Source: Acidimicrobiaceae bacterium
GTDB taxonomy: Bacteria > Actinomycetota > Acidimicrobiia > Acidimicrobiales > Aldehydirespiratoraceae
Direction: 5' to 3'
NCBI GenBank assembly: GCA_026706815.1
Contig: JAPOYA010000028.1
Coordinates: forward strand, 1 to 32,157
DNA length: 32,157 nucleotides
Positions 1 to 8,021 of the stretch are shown piece after piece. The position numbers and the translations under genes are program-made. The notes beneath the pieces were generated by a model. It did no database searches and was not told the DNA's origin. It saw only the letters and a list, made by a program, of their open reading frames with translations. Position 1 is the stretch's first letter; each line of letters opens with the position of its first letter.

Positions 1-73
1 TCCACCGAGTGGATTGGGAGGGAGTTCCGTGTACGCATCTGAATGGCTCGTGGTGCAATCAAATCGTATGTGT

Positions 74-90
74 GCGATAATGAATATCGC
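74..90. promoter_or_regulatory. Inverted repeat, possible toxin-antitoxin operator
   Basis: GCGATA (74-79) and TATCGC (85-90) form a perfect 6-bp inverted repeat with a 5-nt spacer, about 50 bp upstream of the antitoxin start. The left arm overlaps a -10-like GATAAT. Ribbon-helix-helix antitoxins commonly repress their own promoter through such sites, so this is a reasonable operator candidate. That role is inference. Confidence 0.35.
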
Positions 91-142
91 TTACTGATAT
101 CTGTAGGTGCAAATTTAAACACCGCTCAAGGAGAAGGCAACA

Positions 143-373
143 ATGACCACCACACCAAGCCCGACCACACACACCACCACCATCCGTCAAGACGCGCAGC
201 AAGCCGCCGAACTCGGTGCAGTTGCGCGAGTAGACGGAGTGTCCACCTCAGAGGCGATCCGCTCCGCTATCGCCGAACACATTGAAAAACGGCGGAGCGA
301 TCCTGCTTTCCAGGCCCGACTGAAGCGCATACTCGAGGAGGAGCGAGTCGTGCTTGAGAGGCTCGCCGAGTGA
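143..373 (+). CDS. Ribbon-helix-helix antitoxin (partner of Doc)
   Basis: A 76-residue protein with a Thr/His-rich N-terminal strand followed by a helix-turn-helix pair (GVSTSEAIRSAIAEHIEKR, about residues 32-50) typical of ribbon-helix-helix antitoxins. The charged C-terminal helix (about residues 50-76) would be the toxin-neutralising segment. The ATG at 143 was chosen because AAGGAG lies about 10 nt upstream. The stop codon ends one base before the toxin ATG at 375, so the two genes are transcribed and translated together. The expected role is to bind and neutralise Doc and to repress the operon. The exact antitoxin family is not certain from sequence alone. Confidence 0.7.
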   Translation: MTTTPSPTTHTTTIRQDAQQAAELGAVARVDGVSTSEAIRSAIAEHIEKRRSDPAFQARLKRILEEERVVLERLAE

Positions 374-374
374 C

Positions 375-740
375 ATGAGCGTGCAGTGTCTCGACCTGGC
401 CGACTTTCTGCTGATTGCTGAGCAGATTCTCGGAACGCGGGTCGAGGCACTGGCGCGCCAACCGCAATTGCATAGGGCCGAGCACGCACTCTCGGCTCCG
501 AGTGACGGCCTCGGGCAGTCGGACTATTACCCCTCTTTCGCTGACAAGGCTGCGGCCATGACTTACCAACTCATCAAAGGTCATGCTCTCGTTGACGGCA
601 ACAAGCGTGTGGGCTATATTTATCTGCTTGAGTTTGTATACCGAAACGGGTATGGCTGGTCTGCACCGCCTGAAGACGGTACCGATAGAACAGAGACCGT
701 TGCAACGATTGAGGGTGTTGCATCAGGGTTTGTTAGCTAA
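375..740 (+). CDS. doc: Doc/Fic-type toxin, truncated by an in-frame stop
   Basis: Death-on-curing toxin of the Fic superfamily. Doc phosphorylates elongation factor Tu and arrests translation. The signature HALVDGNKR (about residues 70-78) matches the Doc motif HxFxD(G/A)NKR, with the catalytic His and the Asn/Lys/Arg loop present. The ATG at 375 follows the antitoxin stop by one base. The reading frame ends with GFVS and TAA (738-740). The same frame continues past the stop with DDLADWIRLRLIEPR, which matches the usual C-terminal helix of Doc proteins. A single base change could therefore have removed the last helix. The core fold is retained, so the product could be inactive, weakened or still toxic. 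Confidence in the family is high. Confidence 0.8.
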   Translation: MSVQCLDLADFLLIAEQILGTRVEALARQPQLHRAEHALSAPSDGLGQSDYYPSFADKAAAMTYQLIKGHALVDGNKRVGYIYLLEFVYRNGYGWSAPPEDGTDRTETVATIEGVASGFVS

Positions 741-973
741 GATGACTTGGCGGACTGGATTCGACTAAGACTAATTGAACCGAGAGAGAGAGTCATGAAC
801 GGTGAATTGACGCTCCCCTTTCTAGCGGCGATGCTCCTGTTAAGAGAGAAAACCTCGACTTGCTGTTGGTCTATGTGGCCTCGCCTCTCATACGGGTAAA
901 TGCTTCAAGCGAACTGCGCCGAAATATCATGTTTGAGGTCAGCTACCCGTGAAGGACCAACGCTTGTAGGAAG
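741..973. other. Intergenic stretch with the lost Doc C-terminus
   Basis: The first roughly 45 bases encode the displaced Doc C-terminal helix in frame with the toxin. The open frame continues to a TAA near 900 without recognisable similarity. The rest is a convergent gap before the HelD-like gene, and I see no convincing terminator hairpin or other gene in it. Confidence 0.5.
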
Positions 974-2962
974 TCAGCGAGGCAGGCGGAGGCCGCGGGG
1001 AAGCCTCTTTGAATGAATGACTGCGAGTTCGTTGTTTGCGCGGGTCAGGCTGGTGTACAAGACGCCCTGCCGCCCGACGTTCTCAGGGAAGTCCCCGGGC
1101 TCTACGACGACCACGGCGTCGAACTCAAGACCTCGCGCCTCGTCCGGGTGGAGAATGACTACAGTTGTCCCGCTGCGAGTCCAACTGTGTAGCCAATCGC
1201 CGCGTTTCCAGCCGCGGTCGCGGAATACCACTGAAGGTGCTCTCGGTTTGGTGGTGATAATCGCCACCATTCCCGGATTTCGTCTGGTGAGATCGATCGC
1301 CACATCGACGGTTCGAGTAGTGCGTTCAGGGCCAGACACCTTTTCTACTGAGGGTTGTGGACCGTCTCGAAGTGCCTGTTCCGCCCGTTCGCCACGAGGC
1401 AGCAGTTGGTTCGCGAATCGGAGGATTTGTCGCGTCGACCGGTAGCCAGGTTGGAGCTCGCGAATGTCGCAGTGTCCAGCTTCATCGGTTATGTCAAGAT
1501 CTTCGGCGAGTTGCTCCCAAGTCGCCGCAGTCCAGTCTGATCGTCGTTGATTCATGTCGCCGAACAGCGAGAGGGATCCGTCGTCTTCTAGCAGCGAAGT
1601 TGTGAGAATCCGCCACTCCAATGGGCGGACATCCTGTGCTTCGTCGACAATCAGGTGCCCGACCCGATTACCGATCTCGCTGGAGTCAAGCGCCAGAGCA
1701 ACCGTGGCCAGCATGGGCAGGTAGCGAGTCTCGCCCGATAGTGCGTTCCAACTCGGTAAACCCCGAAGCCAAGTCAGGAGTTCGGAGTCGCCGATTTCTG
1801 AACTATCGGCGCGCTGCATGGCCTCGACGACACGACGGACCCTCTGATCCATAGGGGCCGAAACAGGACGATCTGGCATCTTTCTCACGAAGCTGTCGAT
1901 TTCTCTGCCGAGTTCCCAAGACGATTCGATCCGTCCGATGTCACCCGGTTTCGACTTCAACGGGAGTCCAGCGACTTTTTTAAGTAGGCCCGGCAGGCTG
2001 AGGACTTGGATTTCGGCTTCCGGTTCCTTCAGTTCTGAGATGATCGGTTTCACATGGTCGACGTAATGGTCGGACGGACCCACGATCGCGACGCGGCCAA
2101 CTCGTTCTGTCTCTCGCTCAGCACTCGTGAGGTAGACGGCTCTGTGTACAGCGACGACGGTCTTGCCCGTACCAGGCTGCCCCTGGAGCACGAGTCCGCG
2201 GTCGCCAGCGGCGGTCACAAGCTGGTACTGATCTGACTGCATTGTTGGCAGCACGGCGCCCATGCGGCCTCGCTTCGGCAACTTCATGACCTTGACGACA
2301 GCTTCGACAGCGCGAAGGCCCCTACGACGAGCATTGACCTCGCTCGTAGATTCGGTTTCGTGCAGCTCGGTCGTGCTTATGTACGGTTGCTCCTCGGTTT
2401 CGGTGCTCTCGGGTATGGAGCGATGTTTCTCCGACTGAACTGGTTGAACCGGATGTCGCCGGCGAGTCGGCGCAACTGGAATTGCGAGACTGCGTTCCAT
2501 GCCTTCGAATGGGTCGTCTACGCCGGTTTCGACCTCATCGGCGTAGTCGACTAGGTCGGTGCCGCGAAGCACGAACGTCCGTCGCCCTGTCACCGATGGC
2601 GCTATTTCGTGCTTTGATGATCGGCCCTGAAAAAACAAACTCGCGATTGGCGCAGTCCAGTTGACCGCTTCAAACCCGTCCTTCTTCGCATACCACCCAG
2701 CGATGTAGAACGTTTGGTCCATCATGTCCGAGTAGGGGTGGCTCTCTTGGAGCGCTACCCGGCCTATGACACCGGTTGTTGCTCCGCGGTCAATGCCCAG
2801 TCGCAGGGGCGATGAGGTCGTCCAACGCTGACTCTGGACGACGGCAATCTGCCTGACGCGTTGGGGGTGTCTTTGGATCAATCGCTCGATCTCATTCAGG
2901 TACTGTTCGTTGACAGCGCGTTCGGCGTCCAAGATGGTTTGGCGCTTTGTCGAATCGGTCAT
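974..2962 (-). CDS. HelD-like SF1 (UvrD/Rep-type) ATPase
   Basis: A 662-residue superfamily 1 ATPase. Visible motifs are Walker A GQPGTGKT (about 261-268), Walker B DEAQD (about 440-444), motif III GDMNQR (about 468-473), motif V ARGLEFDAV (about 608) and motif VI LYTSLTRA (about 635-642). The N-terminal 150 residues carry the HelD pattern: a short helical start, FYIAGWYAKKDGFEAVNWTA matching the family region YIGRxG...DWRAP, and a GRR segment followed by DYADE. HelD proteins of Firmicutes and Actinobacteria bind RNA polymerase and eject it from DNA. This one is somewhat shorter than the roughly 740-770 residues usual for the family. It overlaps the upstream Swi2/Snf2 gene by ATGA (2959-2962), so the two are translationally coupled. 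It could instead be a defence helicase; the function is inferred. Confidence 0.8.
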   Translation of the reverse strand: MTDSTKRQTILDAERAVNEQYLNEIERLIQRHPQRVRQIAVVQSQRWTTSSPLRLGIDRGATTGVIGRVALQESHPYSDMMDQTFYIAGWYAKKDGFEAVNWTAPIASLFFQGRSSKHEIAPSVTGRRTFVLRGTDLVDYADEVETGVDDPFEGMERSLAIPVAPTRRRHPVQPVQSEKHRSIPESTETEEQPYISTTELHETESTSEVNARRRGLRAVEAVVKVMKLPKRGRMGAVLPTMQSDQYQLVTAAGDRGLVLQGQPGTGKTVVAVHRAVYLTSAERETERVGRVAIVGPSDHYVDHVKPIISELKEPEAEIQVLSLPGLLKKVAGLPLKSKPGDIGRIESSWELGREIDSFVRKMPDRPVSAPMDQRVRRVVEAMQRADSSEIGDSELLTWLRGLPSWNALSGETRYLPMLATVALALDSSEIGNRVGHLIVDEAQDVRPLEWRILTTSLLEDDGSLSLFGDMNQRRSDWTAATWEQLAEDLDITDEAGHCDIRELQPGYRSTRQILRFANQLLPRGERAEQALRDGPQPSVEKVSGPERTTRTVDVAIDLTRRNPGMVAIITTKPRAPSVVFRDRGWKRGDWLHSWTRSGTTVVILHPDEARGLEFDAVVVVEPGDFPENVGRQGVLYTSLTRANNELAVIHSKRLPRGLRLPR

Positions 2963-5900
2963 TCGGCTTCTACCTCTGCGACGCAGACAGCGATCTTCTC
3001 GATATCCATGCTGCCATCGCGGTTCTTCTCAAGTCGATCTCTTGCTTCCCGCAGCAGCCGATCCTGATTTGACTTCTGAGCTTCTTGAAGGTGGATCACC
3101 CTCGTTTTCCCTTTCTCCCTCAAGGTCTCTATACGGCGCTCGATTTGGGCGACTTTTCGTGCATGGGTCTCCTGCAGGCTGATGAGGCGAGACTGGACGA
3201 GCGCGGTGTTCATCTCTTGGCGGCGCTGGGATTCCTCCTCTCGGCGCCGTCGCAGGGAACGCTCGGCTTCTCTGAGACATGCGCTGAGGTCCGCTGTGAC
3301 GTGCGCCTCCCGCTCGTTGATCTGAGACTCCGCGAGTGCTGCCAAGACCGCTGACCCGACATCCTCGCTCGCCAGACTCTCTGTGCCGAGATCGACCGCT
3401 GTTGTCCAATACTCGGTCGATGGCTGGAGCCCTTCCCAGCAGGCCAGCGCCAAGAGAACGAGGTACGAACCCGGTGTCACAACGCTGCTCATGATGCCAA
3501 TGTGGCTGAAGCGCGCCGACGACGAACCGGGCACGCGCAGCGCAGCTCGTACAAGAGGATTGGTGGAAGACAACAGGAGCTGGCCTGTCTTGCGAGCGTG
3601 CTCAGGATCGAGACAGAGAACCAGGTCGCGTTCGTCGAGCATGGCCTTGGCGAGCTTGTCGACCTCGGCTCGTGATCGCTCGCCCTCAGACTGCACGCCT
3701 TGAAGGTGTTGCTCCAACCCTGCAGTGCCTCGGAATGTGAGGAAGGTGCCGTTGCGGTCGACATCGCACCGGGCGCCGGGCGCGCTCGCCGCCCAATCGC
3801 GCAGTAGGTGAACCAGCTCGGCCTGGCCAATATAGCGGCCGGATTCGAGGAGGTCGTCCTCAAGACCGTCGATCTCTGCTGTGTCGGTCGAAGACAGGAA
3901 GGAGGCCGCGGCTTCGACATCGTCGATCGTGAGGCGCTGTTCCTCGATTGCCGTGAGCGTCTCGTTGAGGCGGCGCTCGCGTTCGGACTCCGTCAGCGAG
4001 AAGTCGAACATCGTGCGACGCAGGTCCCCCATCTGCGACTGGAGGATCGGCTCGAGCTCGCCGATGGAGTCCGTGAAGACTCCGATCCGCTGATGCACTC
4101 TCTCGATGATGTCGGATTCGATGGTTCCGGGTACGTGGAAGTTGAGAACGAGGATCTTCTCTTCGGTCTGGCCGAATCTGTCGACCCGACCGATTCGTTG
4201 TTCGACCTCCATGGGGTTCCAAGGGAGGTCGTAGTTGACGACGGCGGAGCAGAATTCGAAATCGAGACCCTCGCTTGCAACTCGGCTTGCTAAGAGTACG
4301 TCGAAGTCGTGGTCGCGAAACCTCCGCATGATGTCGTGGCGGGCCTCGCGTCCGACCCCGCCGTGCATGACCGATATGCGGAAATCGGCGTTCAGGCGTT
4401 CGCTGAGATACGCCAACGCTCGTCGTGACCAGGTGAACACGATCACTCGCCGGCTGTCCTCAACTACTTGTCGCAGTTGCTTGACGAAGGCATCGAACTT
4501 GGTGTCTACCCTACCCAAGTTGCGCGCTAGCTCAATCACGTCTGCCGGGGGTTGTGTCATTTCCCAGGGAGCATCGTCTTTTAGCGAGTCCTCGTCTTCG
4601 TCACCCAGTTCGTCTTGCCAGTTCAACACCCGGTCCCGGGCTGCGGGGAGGCAGGTGCTCGCGAGACGAAGCGGCATCTGCGTCACGAAGCCCACCGGTA
4701 GACCCAACGCTCTCGCCCGATCGACCTGCCATCGTTCGAAGGCGGCGTAGAACTGGGCCTCCGCTTGCGTCCACTCGACGGGGATCGGGATTGCCTCCCT
4801 CACCGCCTTCCGCTCTTGCACCTCGACCTTGCGGGTTCTAGTCACGACGGCGGAAAGCGCATGGAGTCGGCCGATCAGGCGCTTGGCTTGGGCAATTTGG
4901 GGTGGTGGTAAAGTGTCGCTCTGGAGCAGCCCCACCAGCTCGCGGTACTCCGGCCGGGCAGACACGGCAGGGCCGAAGTCCAGCGACTCGACAGATCTCA
5001 ATTGTTGGAGGCGCTTGGCATTCGTCACGTTGTGCTCGAAGAAGCTGGAGCTCAGCGCATGTAGGACGGCGTTTGGCTCCAGTTGCTTCTCAAGGATGAA
5101 TCGGTTGTCGAACTCGCCTGGGGCAAGGAGCTCGAGCAGGCTGAATAAATCGTCGTTCCCGAGGTTCAGCGGAGTTGCAGACAGGAAGATCAACGCATCG
5201 GCCCAGTCAGACAGCAGCGCTCCGAGCGCATGACTCCGAGTCTCTGAATTGCGGAAGGCATGCGCTTCGTCGACGATGATCAGATCGAATCGCGGGGCCA
5301 ACTCGGCAAGATCCTCAAGACCGTGCCACACTCGCAGTCGCTCGAGACTGCAGACACCCGCAAACCGCTTTGGCATCCGGTCCTCGTCGAATCTCTCCAG
5401 CATCTCGTCGAGCCGGGACCGGTCGAGCTCCTCAAGTTCGTAGTCGAAGCGCTCCCGCATTTCAGCGCGCCACTTCGGGACGAGCATTGATGGGCAGACG
5501 ACGAGAACGCGGTTGGCCTGCCGTCGGGCATCAAGCTCGGTCCAGACCAATCCGGCCTCGATGGTTTTCCCCAGCCCCACCTCGTCGGCGATCAGGAGTC
5601 GGAGCGTTCCGGTCTCAAGTAGCCTGATCACCGGGCGGAACTGGTATGCGCGGAAGATTGTCTTGGTGGCGCGAAAGGAATAGACGGTGTCGGTGAGCTG
5701 TGCCCCGAGCTTCGCCCGCGTCAGCGTGGCGGCAAAGCGGTCTGCATGAGCAGGTGGTCGAGCAATCCACTCGTAAGGATCGTCGTCAACCTCGGGAAGC
5801 TGGAGATCGCGTTCAGAAACCTCGACGGTACGTCCGTCAACGCGGACGCTGTACGTCCATTGGCCACGGTCATATTCGCGTCTGCGCACCACCGCTTCCT

Positions 5901-6279
5901 GACCGGAACCGCGCATGGCTGCGGGCGTGTGGACACCAAAGAGTGGTGGAGCGACATCGTCGGCGTCATCCCACCACGCACCCATCCAGTCGTAAGCATC
6001 AAAGAGCGGGTGTGACCCCGCTGTCCAGTCCACTTGAGTGGGTGTCCCCGGTGGCCCGCCTTCGGTGACCACCATCACCTCAATTTCTGTTCCATCGTCG
6101 AACAGGTAGACGCCCTTTGGGAGCTGAGTGCCATCTGCGTCGCGTCGGCGTGCAGTCTTTGCGACGGAGACCGAGTCCGGGACGCTTCTGCCCACTACCA
6201 ACATCCGGTGTGGACGCAGAGTGCTGACCTCCCTATGCGTGTCGCCCAAGACCGGGTGGTATCGCAAGGAGCCCTTCAT
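2959..6279 (-). CDS. RapA/HepA-like Swi2/Snf2 ATPase
   Basis: A 1106-residue superfamily 2 ATPase. The N-terminal 180 residues are unrecognised, with acidic and aromatic clusters. The helicase core follows: QFRPVIRLLETG then ADEVGLGKT (Walker A, about 231-239), DEAH (about 337-340), SATP (about 367-370), and a second RecA lobe ending in QRIGRVDRFGQ (motif VI, about 694-704). Residues from about 985 to 1100 form a long charged coiled coil. The core resembles RapA, which recycles RNA polymerase in Proteobacteria, and also the DrmD-type helicases of DISARM defence loci. No methyltransferase, nuclease or other DISARM gene is adjacent. The start at 6279 is the first ATG of the frame and has only a weak GAAG-type ribosome site; Met26 is an alternative. 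It is coupled to the HelD-like gene by ATGA. Confidence 0.8.
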   Translation of the reverse strand: MKGSLRYHPVLGDTHREVSTLRPHRMLVVGRSVPDSVSVAKTARRRDADGTQLPKGVYLFDDGTEIEVMVVTEGGPPGTPTQVDWTAGSHPLFDAYDWMGAWWDDADDVAPPLFGVHTPAAMRGSGQEAVVRRREYDRGQWTYSVRVDGRTVEVSERDLQLPEVDDDPYEWIARPPAHADRFAATLTRAKLGAQLTDTVYSFRATKTIFRAYQFRPVIRLLETGTLRLLIADEVGLGKTIEAGLVWTELDARRQANRVLVVCPSMLVPKWRAEMRERFDYELEELDRSRLDEMLERFDEDRMPKRFAGVCSLERLRVWHGLEDLAELAPRFDLIIVDEAHAFRNSETRSHALGALLSDWADALIFLSATPLNLGNDDLFSLLELLAPGEFDNRFILEKQLEPNAVLHALSSSFFEHNVTNAKRLQQLRSVESLDFGPAVSARPEYRELVGLLQSDTLPPPQIAQAKRLIGRLHALSAVVTRTRKVEVQERKAVREAIPIPVEWTQAEAQFYAAFERWQVDRARALGLPVGFVTQMPLRLASTCLPAARDRVLNWQDELGDEDEDSLKDDAPWEMTQPPADVIELARNLGRVDTKFDAFVKQLRQVVEDSRRVIVFTWSRRALAYLSERLNADFRISVMHGGVGREARHDIMRRFRDHDFDVLLASRVASEGLDFEFCSAVVNYDLPWNPMEVEQRIGRVDRFGQTEEKILVLNFHVPGTIESDIIERVHQRIGVFTDSIGELEPILQSQMGDLRRTMFDFSLTESERERRLNETLTAIEEQRLTIDDVEAAASFLSSTDTAEIDGLEDDLLESGRYIGQAELVHLLRDWAASAPGARCDVDRNGTFLTFRGTAGLEQHLQGVQSEGERSRAEVDKLAKAMLDERDLVLCLDPEHARKTGQLLLSSTNPLVRAALRVPGSSSARFSHIGIMSSVVTPGSYLVLLALACWEGLQPSTEYWTTAVDLGTESLASEDVGSAVLAALAESQINEREAHVTADLSACLREAERSLRRRREEESQRRQEMNTALVQSRLISLQETHARKVAQIERRIETLREKGKTRVIHLQEAQKSNQDRLLREARDRLEKNRDGSMDIEKIAVCVAEVEAE

Positions 6280-6507
6280 CGCTTCACTTCGTTCATGCCT
6301 GTTGTCGTGCCTAACGCCTCAGAGGTGCGCGGCTCGATGGGAGTGTAATGCGAGGAATATCGATCGTGAAATTGAGAATATCGGATGGCCAGAGTGGCAA
6401 GATTTTCCCAGCTGTTCTTGCCCGCTCACGTGTTGGCTCCGCATTCTGAAAGTGAAGCGGCGGACCGTCTGCTGTCCACATTGCCGGAGGACCCATAGGC
6501 TGGGAAG
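6280..6507. promoter_or_regulatory. Divergent promoter region of the ATPase operon and the isochorismatase-fold gene
   Basis: This 228-bp divergent gap contains two direct copies of GAATATCG (6355-6362 and 6376-6383), 21 bp apart, which is two helical turns. The same 8-mer also occurs at 82-89 in front of the antitoxin gene. Such a phased repeat could be a regulator site for the minus-strand ATPase operon. On the plus strand a leaderless-type -10 lies at 6496. No gene is seen here. Confidence 0.35.
6496..6501 (+). promoter_or_regulatory. -10 element TAGGCT for a leaderless transcript
   Basis: TAGGCT fits TAnnnT and ends exactly 6 nt before the GTG at 6508, so the predicted transcript would begin at the start codon. 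The only good Shine-Dalgarno sequence (GGAGG at 6486-6490) is too far away to be used. This spacing supports the GTG start. Confidence 0.55.
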
Positions 6508-7185
6508 GTGAGCGGATTAGGGGAAGCACGGCTTGAGCGGCTGCGCTCGCTGGTCGATCCGGAGACGACCGCGGTCGTCACGATGGAACTCCAACAGGGA
6601 GTGGTCGGTCCCGATGCGCTGCTCCCAGAGTTGGTGCAACGAGTTGCGGAAGCCGGAACGGTTGAGGCCGCGGCCAAGGTGTGTCGAGCAGCCCGCGCGG
6701 TCGGCGCCCGTGTGGTGCACTGCACTGCCGAGCATCGTGCAGACGGGGCAGGAGCCACCGAGAACGCCAAGATCATGGCTCTCATCGGCAAACTCCGCCG
6801 TGAACGGGGTCTGCCCACCGAGGCAGGCACTCCCGGCGCCGCGCTGGTCAGCGAGCTCGGCCCTGAGCCGGCCGACATCGTTGTCCCCCGCATGCACGGG
6901 ATGACGCCGTTCATGTCGACCTCGCTTGACCAGATGCTGCGCAATCTCGGCACCAGAACGGTCGTGGCCACGGGCGTCTCGGTGAACATCGGAGTTCTCG
7001 GGCTCTGCCTGAACGCGCTCGACCTCGGTTATCAGGTGGTCCTCGTGCGAGACGCTGTTGCCGGGGTGCCGGCCGCATACGCCGACGCGGTGATTGACAA
7101 CACGCTTTCGCTGATCGCTACCGTCACCACATCCGCTGAACTCTGCTCGTTGTGGGACACAGTCCAACCGGAGAACCGACCATGA
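6508..7185 (+). CDS. Isochorismatase-fold protein lacking the catalytic triad
   Basis: A 225-residue protein with the isochorismatase/cysteine hydrolase fold: the first strand TAVVTMELQQGVVG, the VVPRMHGMTPF loop and the TGVSVNIGVLG turn align with the family. Members normally use Asp, Lys and Cys. Here these positions appear to be Glu27, Arg128 and Gly162, so the nucleophile is absent. It may be a non-hydrolytic binding protein or a divergent enzyme; similar sequences in actinobacteria are, from memory, annotated only as isochorismatase family. The GTG start is supported by a leaderless -10. Its stop overlaps the start of the enoyl-CoA hydratase gene by ATGA, so the two are coupled and probably act in one pathway, whose substrate cannot be named. 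Confidence 0.75.
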   Translation: MSGLGEARLERLRSLVDPETTAVVTMELQQGVVGPDALLPELVQRVAEAGTVEAAAKVCRAARAVGARVVHCTAEHRADGAGATENAKIMALIGKLRRERGLPTEAGTPGAALVSELGPEPADIVVPRMHGMTPFMSTSLDQMLRNLGTRTVVATGVSVNIGVLGLCLNALDLGYQVVLVRDAVAGVPAAYADAVIDNTLSLIATVTTSAELCSLWDTVQPENRP

Positions 7186-8003
7186 ACGAATTCAAATACG
7201 TCGACTACGAAGTCGCCGATGCGGTGGCGACCATCACATTGGCCCGCCCCGAGAAGGCCAACGCGCAGAACGAGCGGATGCTCGACGAGGTCGATCATCG
7301 TTTCCGCACAGCCGAACACGACGATGAAGTCAAGGTCATCGTCCTGCGAGGTGAGGGCAAGCATTTTTCCGCCGGACATGATCTGGGAGGTTCGAGCGAT
7401 CCCGACGCGGTGAGCCTCGGGGAACAAGACGGCAGCTGGCAGCTGCACAAGATCTACCGTTGGGAGGCTCGCAAGTATCTGGGCTACTCCTGGAATTGGC
7501 GCAATATTCCAAAACCGACCATCGGCGCGATCCAGGGCAAAGCGATCGCCGGAGCCTTCAACCTGATCTTCCCCCTCGACCTGCTTGTGGTCGCCGACGA
7601 TGTCGAGTTCTCAGACCCGGTCGTGTTGATGGCGATCGGGGGAGTGGAATACCACGGTCACACCTGGGAGTTCGGCGCGCGGCGAGCCAAGGACATCCTC
7701 TTCACCCAACGAACCATGGGAGCGCGAGAAGCTCTCCAGATTGGATTGGCCCGCGAGGTGGCGCCGCGTGATCAGCTCTGGGAGCGAACACATGAACTCG
7801 CGGCGCAGATCGCCAAGAACAATGCTTTCGGGCTGGCTCAGGCGAAACGCGCTGTGAACCAGACGCTCGACACGCAGGGCTACTACGCGGCGCTGCAGTC
7901 GGTGTTCGACGTGCACAGCACCGGACACGGCAACGCAATCAGTGTCAGCGGCTATCCGATTCTGATGCAGCTCGACGAAATGAAGGAGAACATAAACCGC
8001 TAG
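7182..8003 (+). CDS. Enoyl-CoA hydratase/isomerase family protein
   Basis: A 273-residue crotonase-fold protein that would act on acyl-CoA thioesters. The oxyanion-hole segments are visible: HFSAGHDLG (about 66-74) and KAIAGAF (about 119-125). The region after the second segment (SDPVVLMAIGGVEYHGHTWE) differs from classical hydratases, where two Glu residues act as acid and base, so the reaction may not be simple hydration. The ATG at 7182 is preferred over an upstream frame opening because GGAG lies 8 nt before it and ATGA overlap couples it to the isochorismatase-fold gene. It converges on the SDR gene, leaving an 18-bp gap. The nearby phosphotransferase and SDR suggest a lipid or sterol side-chain degradation setting. 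Confidence 0.85.
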   Translation: MNEFKYVDYEVADAVATITLARPEKANAQNERMLDEVDHRFRTAEHDDEVKVIVLRGEGKHFSAGHDLGGSSDPDAVSLGEQDGSWQLHKIYRWEARKYLGYSWNWRNIPKPTIGAIQGKAIAGAFNLIFPLDLLVVADDVEFSDPVVLMAIGGVEYHGHTWEFGARRAKDILFTQRTMGAREALQIGLAREVAPRDQLWERTHELAAQIAKNNAFGLAQAKRAVNQTLDTQGYYAALQSVFDVHSTGHGNAISVSGYPILMQLDEMKENINR

Positions 8004-8021
8004 GGCGGCTTCTGTCTGAGC

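Noticed and set aside
43..285. 80-codon open frame overlapping the antitoxin, with a His-rich stretch
   Set aside because: It overlaps the antitoxin in another frame, and the His run is a frame artefact of the Thr-rich antitoxin N-terminus.
2959..6279. Complete DISARM or BREX locus
   Set aside because: Only the Snf2 and HelD-like ATPases are present; no DrmA, DrmB, DrmC, methyltransferase, PglZ or BrxL-like gene is visible nearby.
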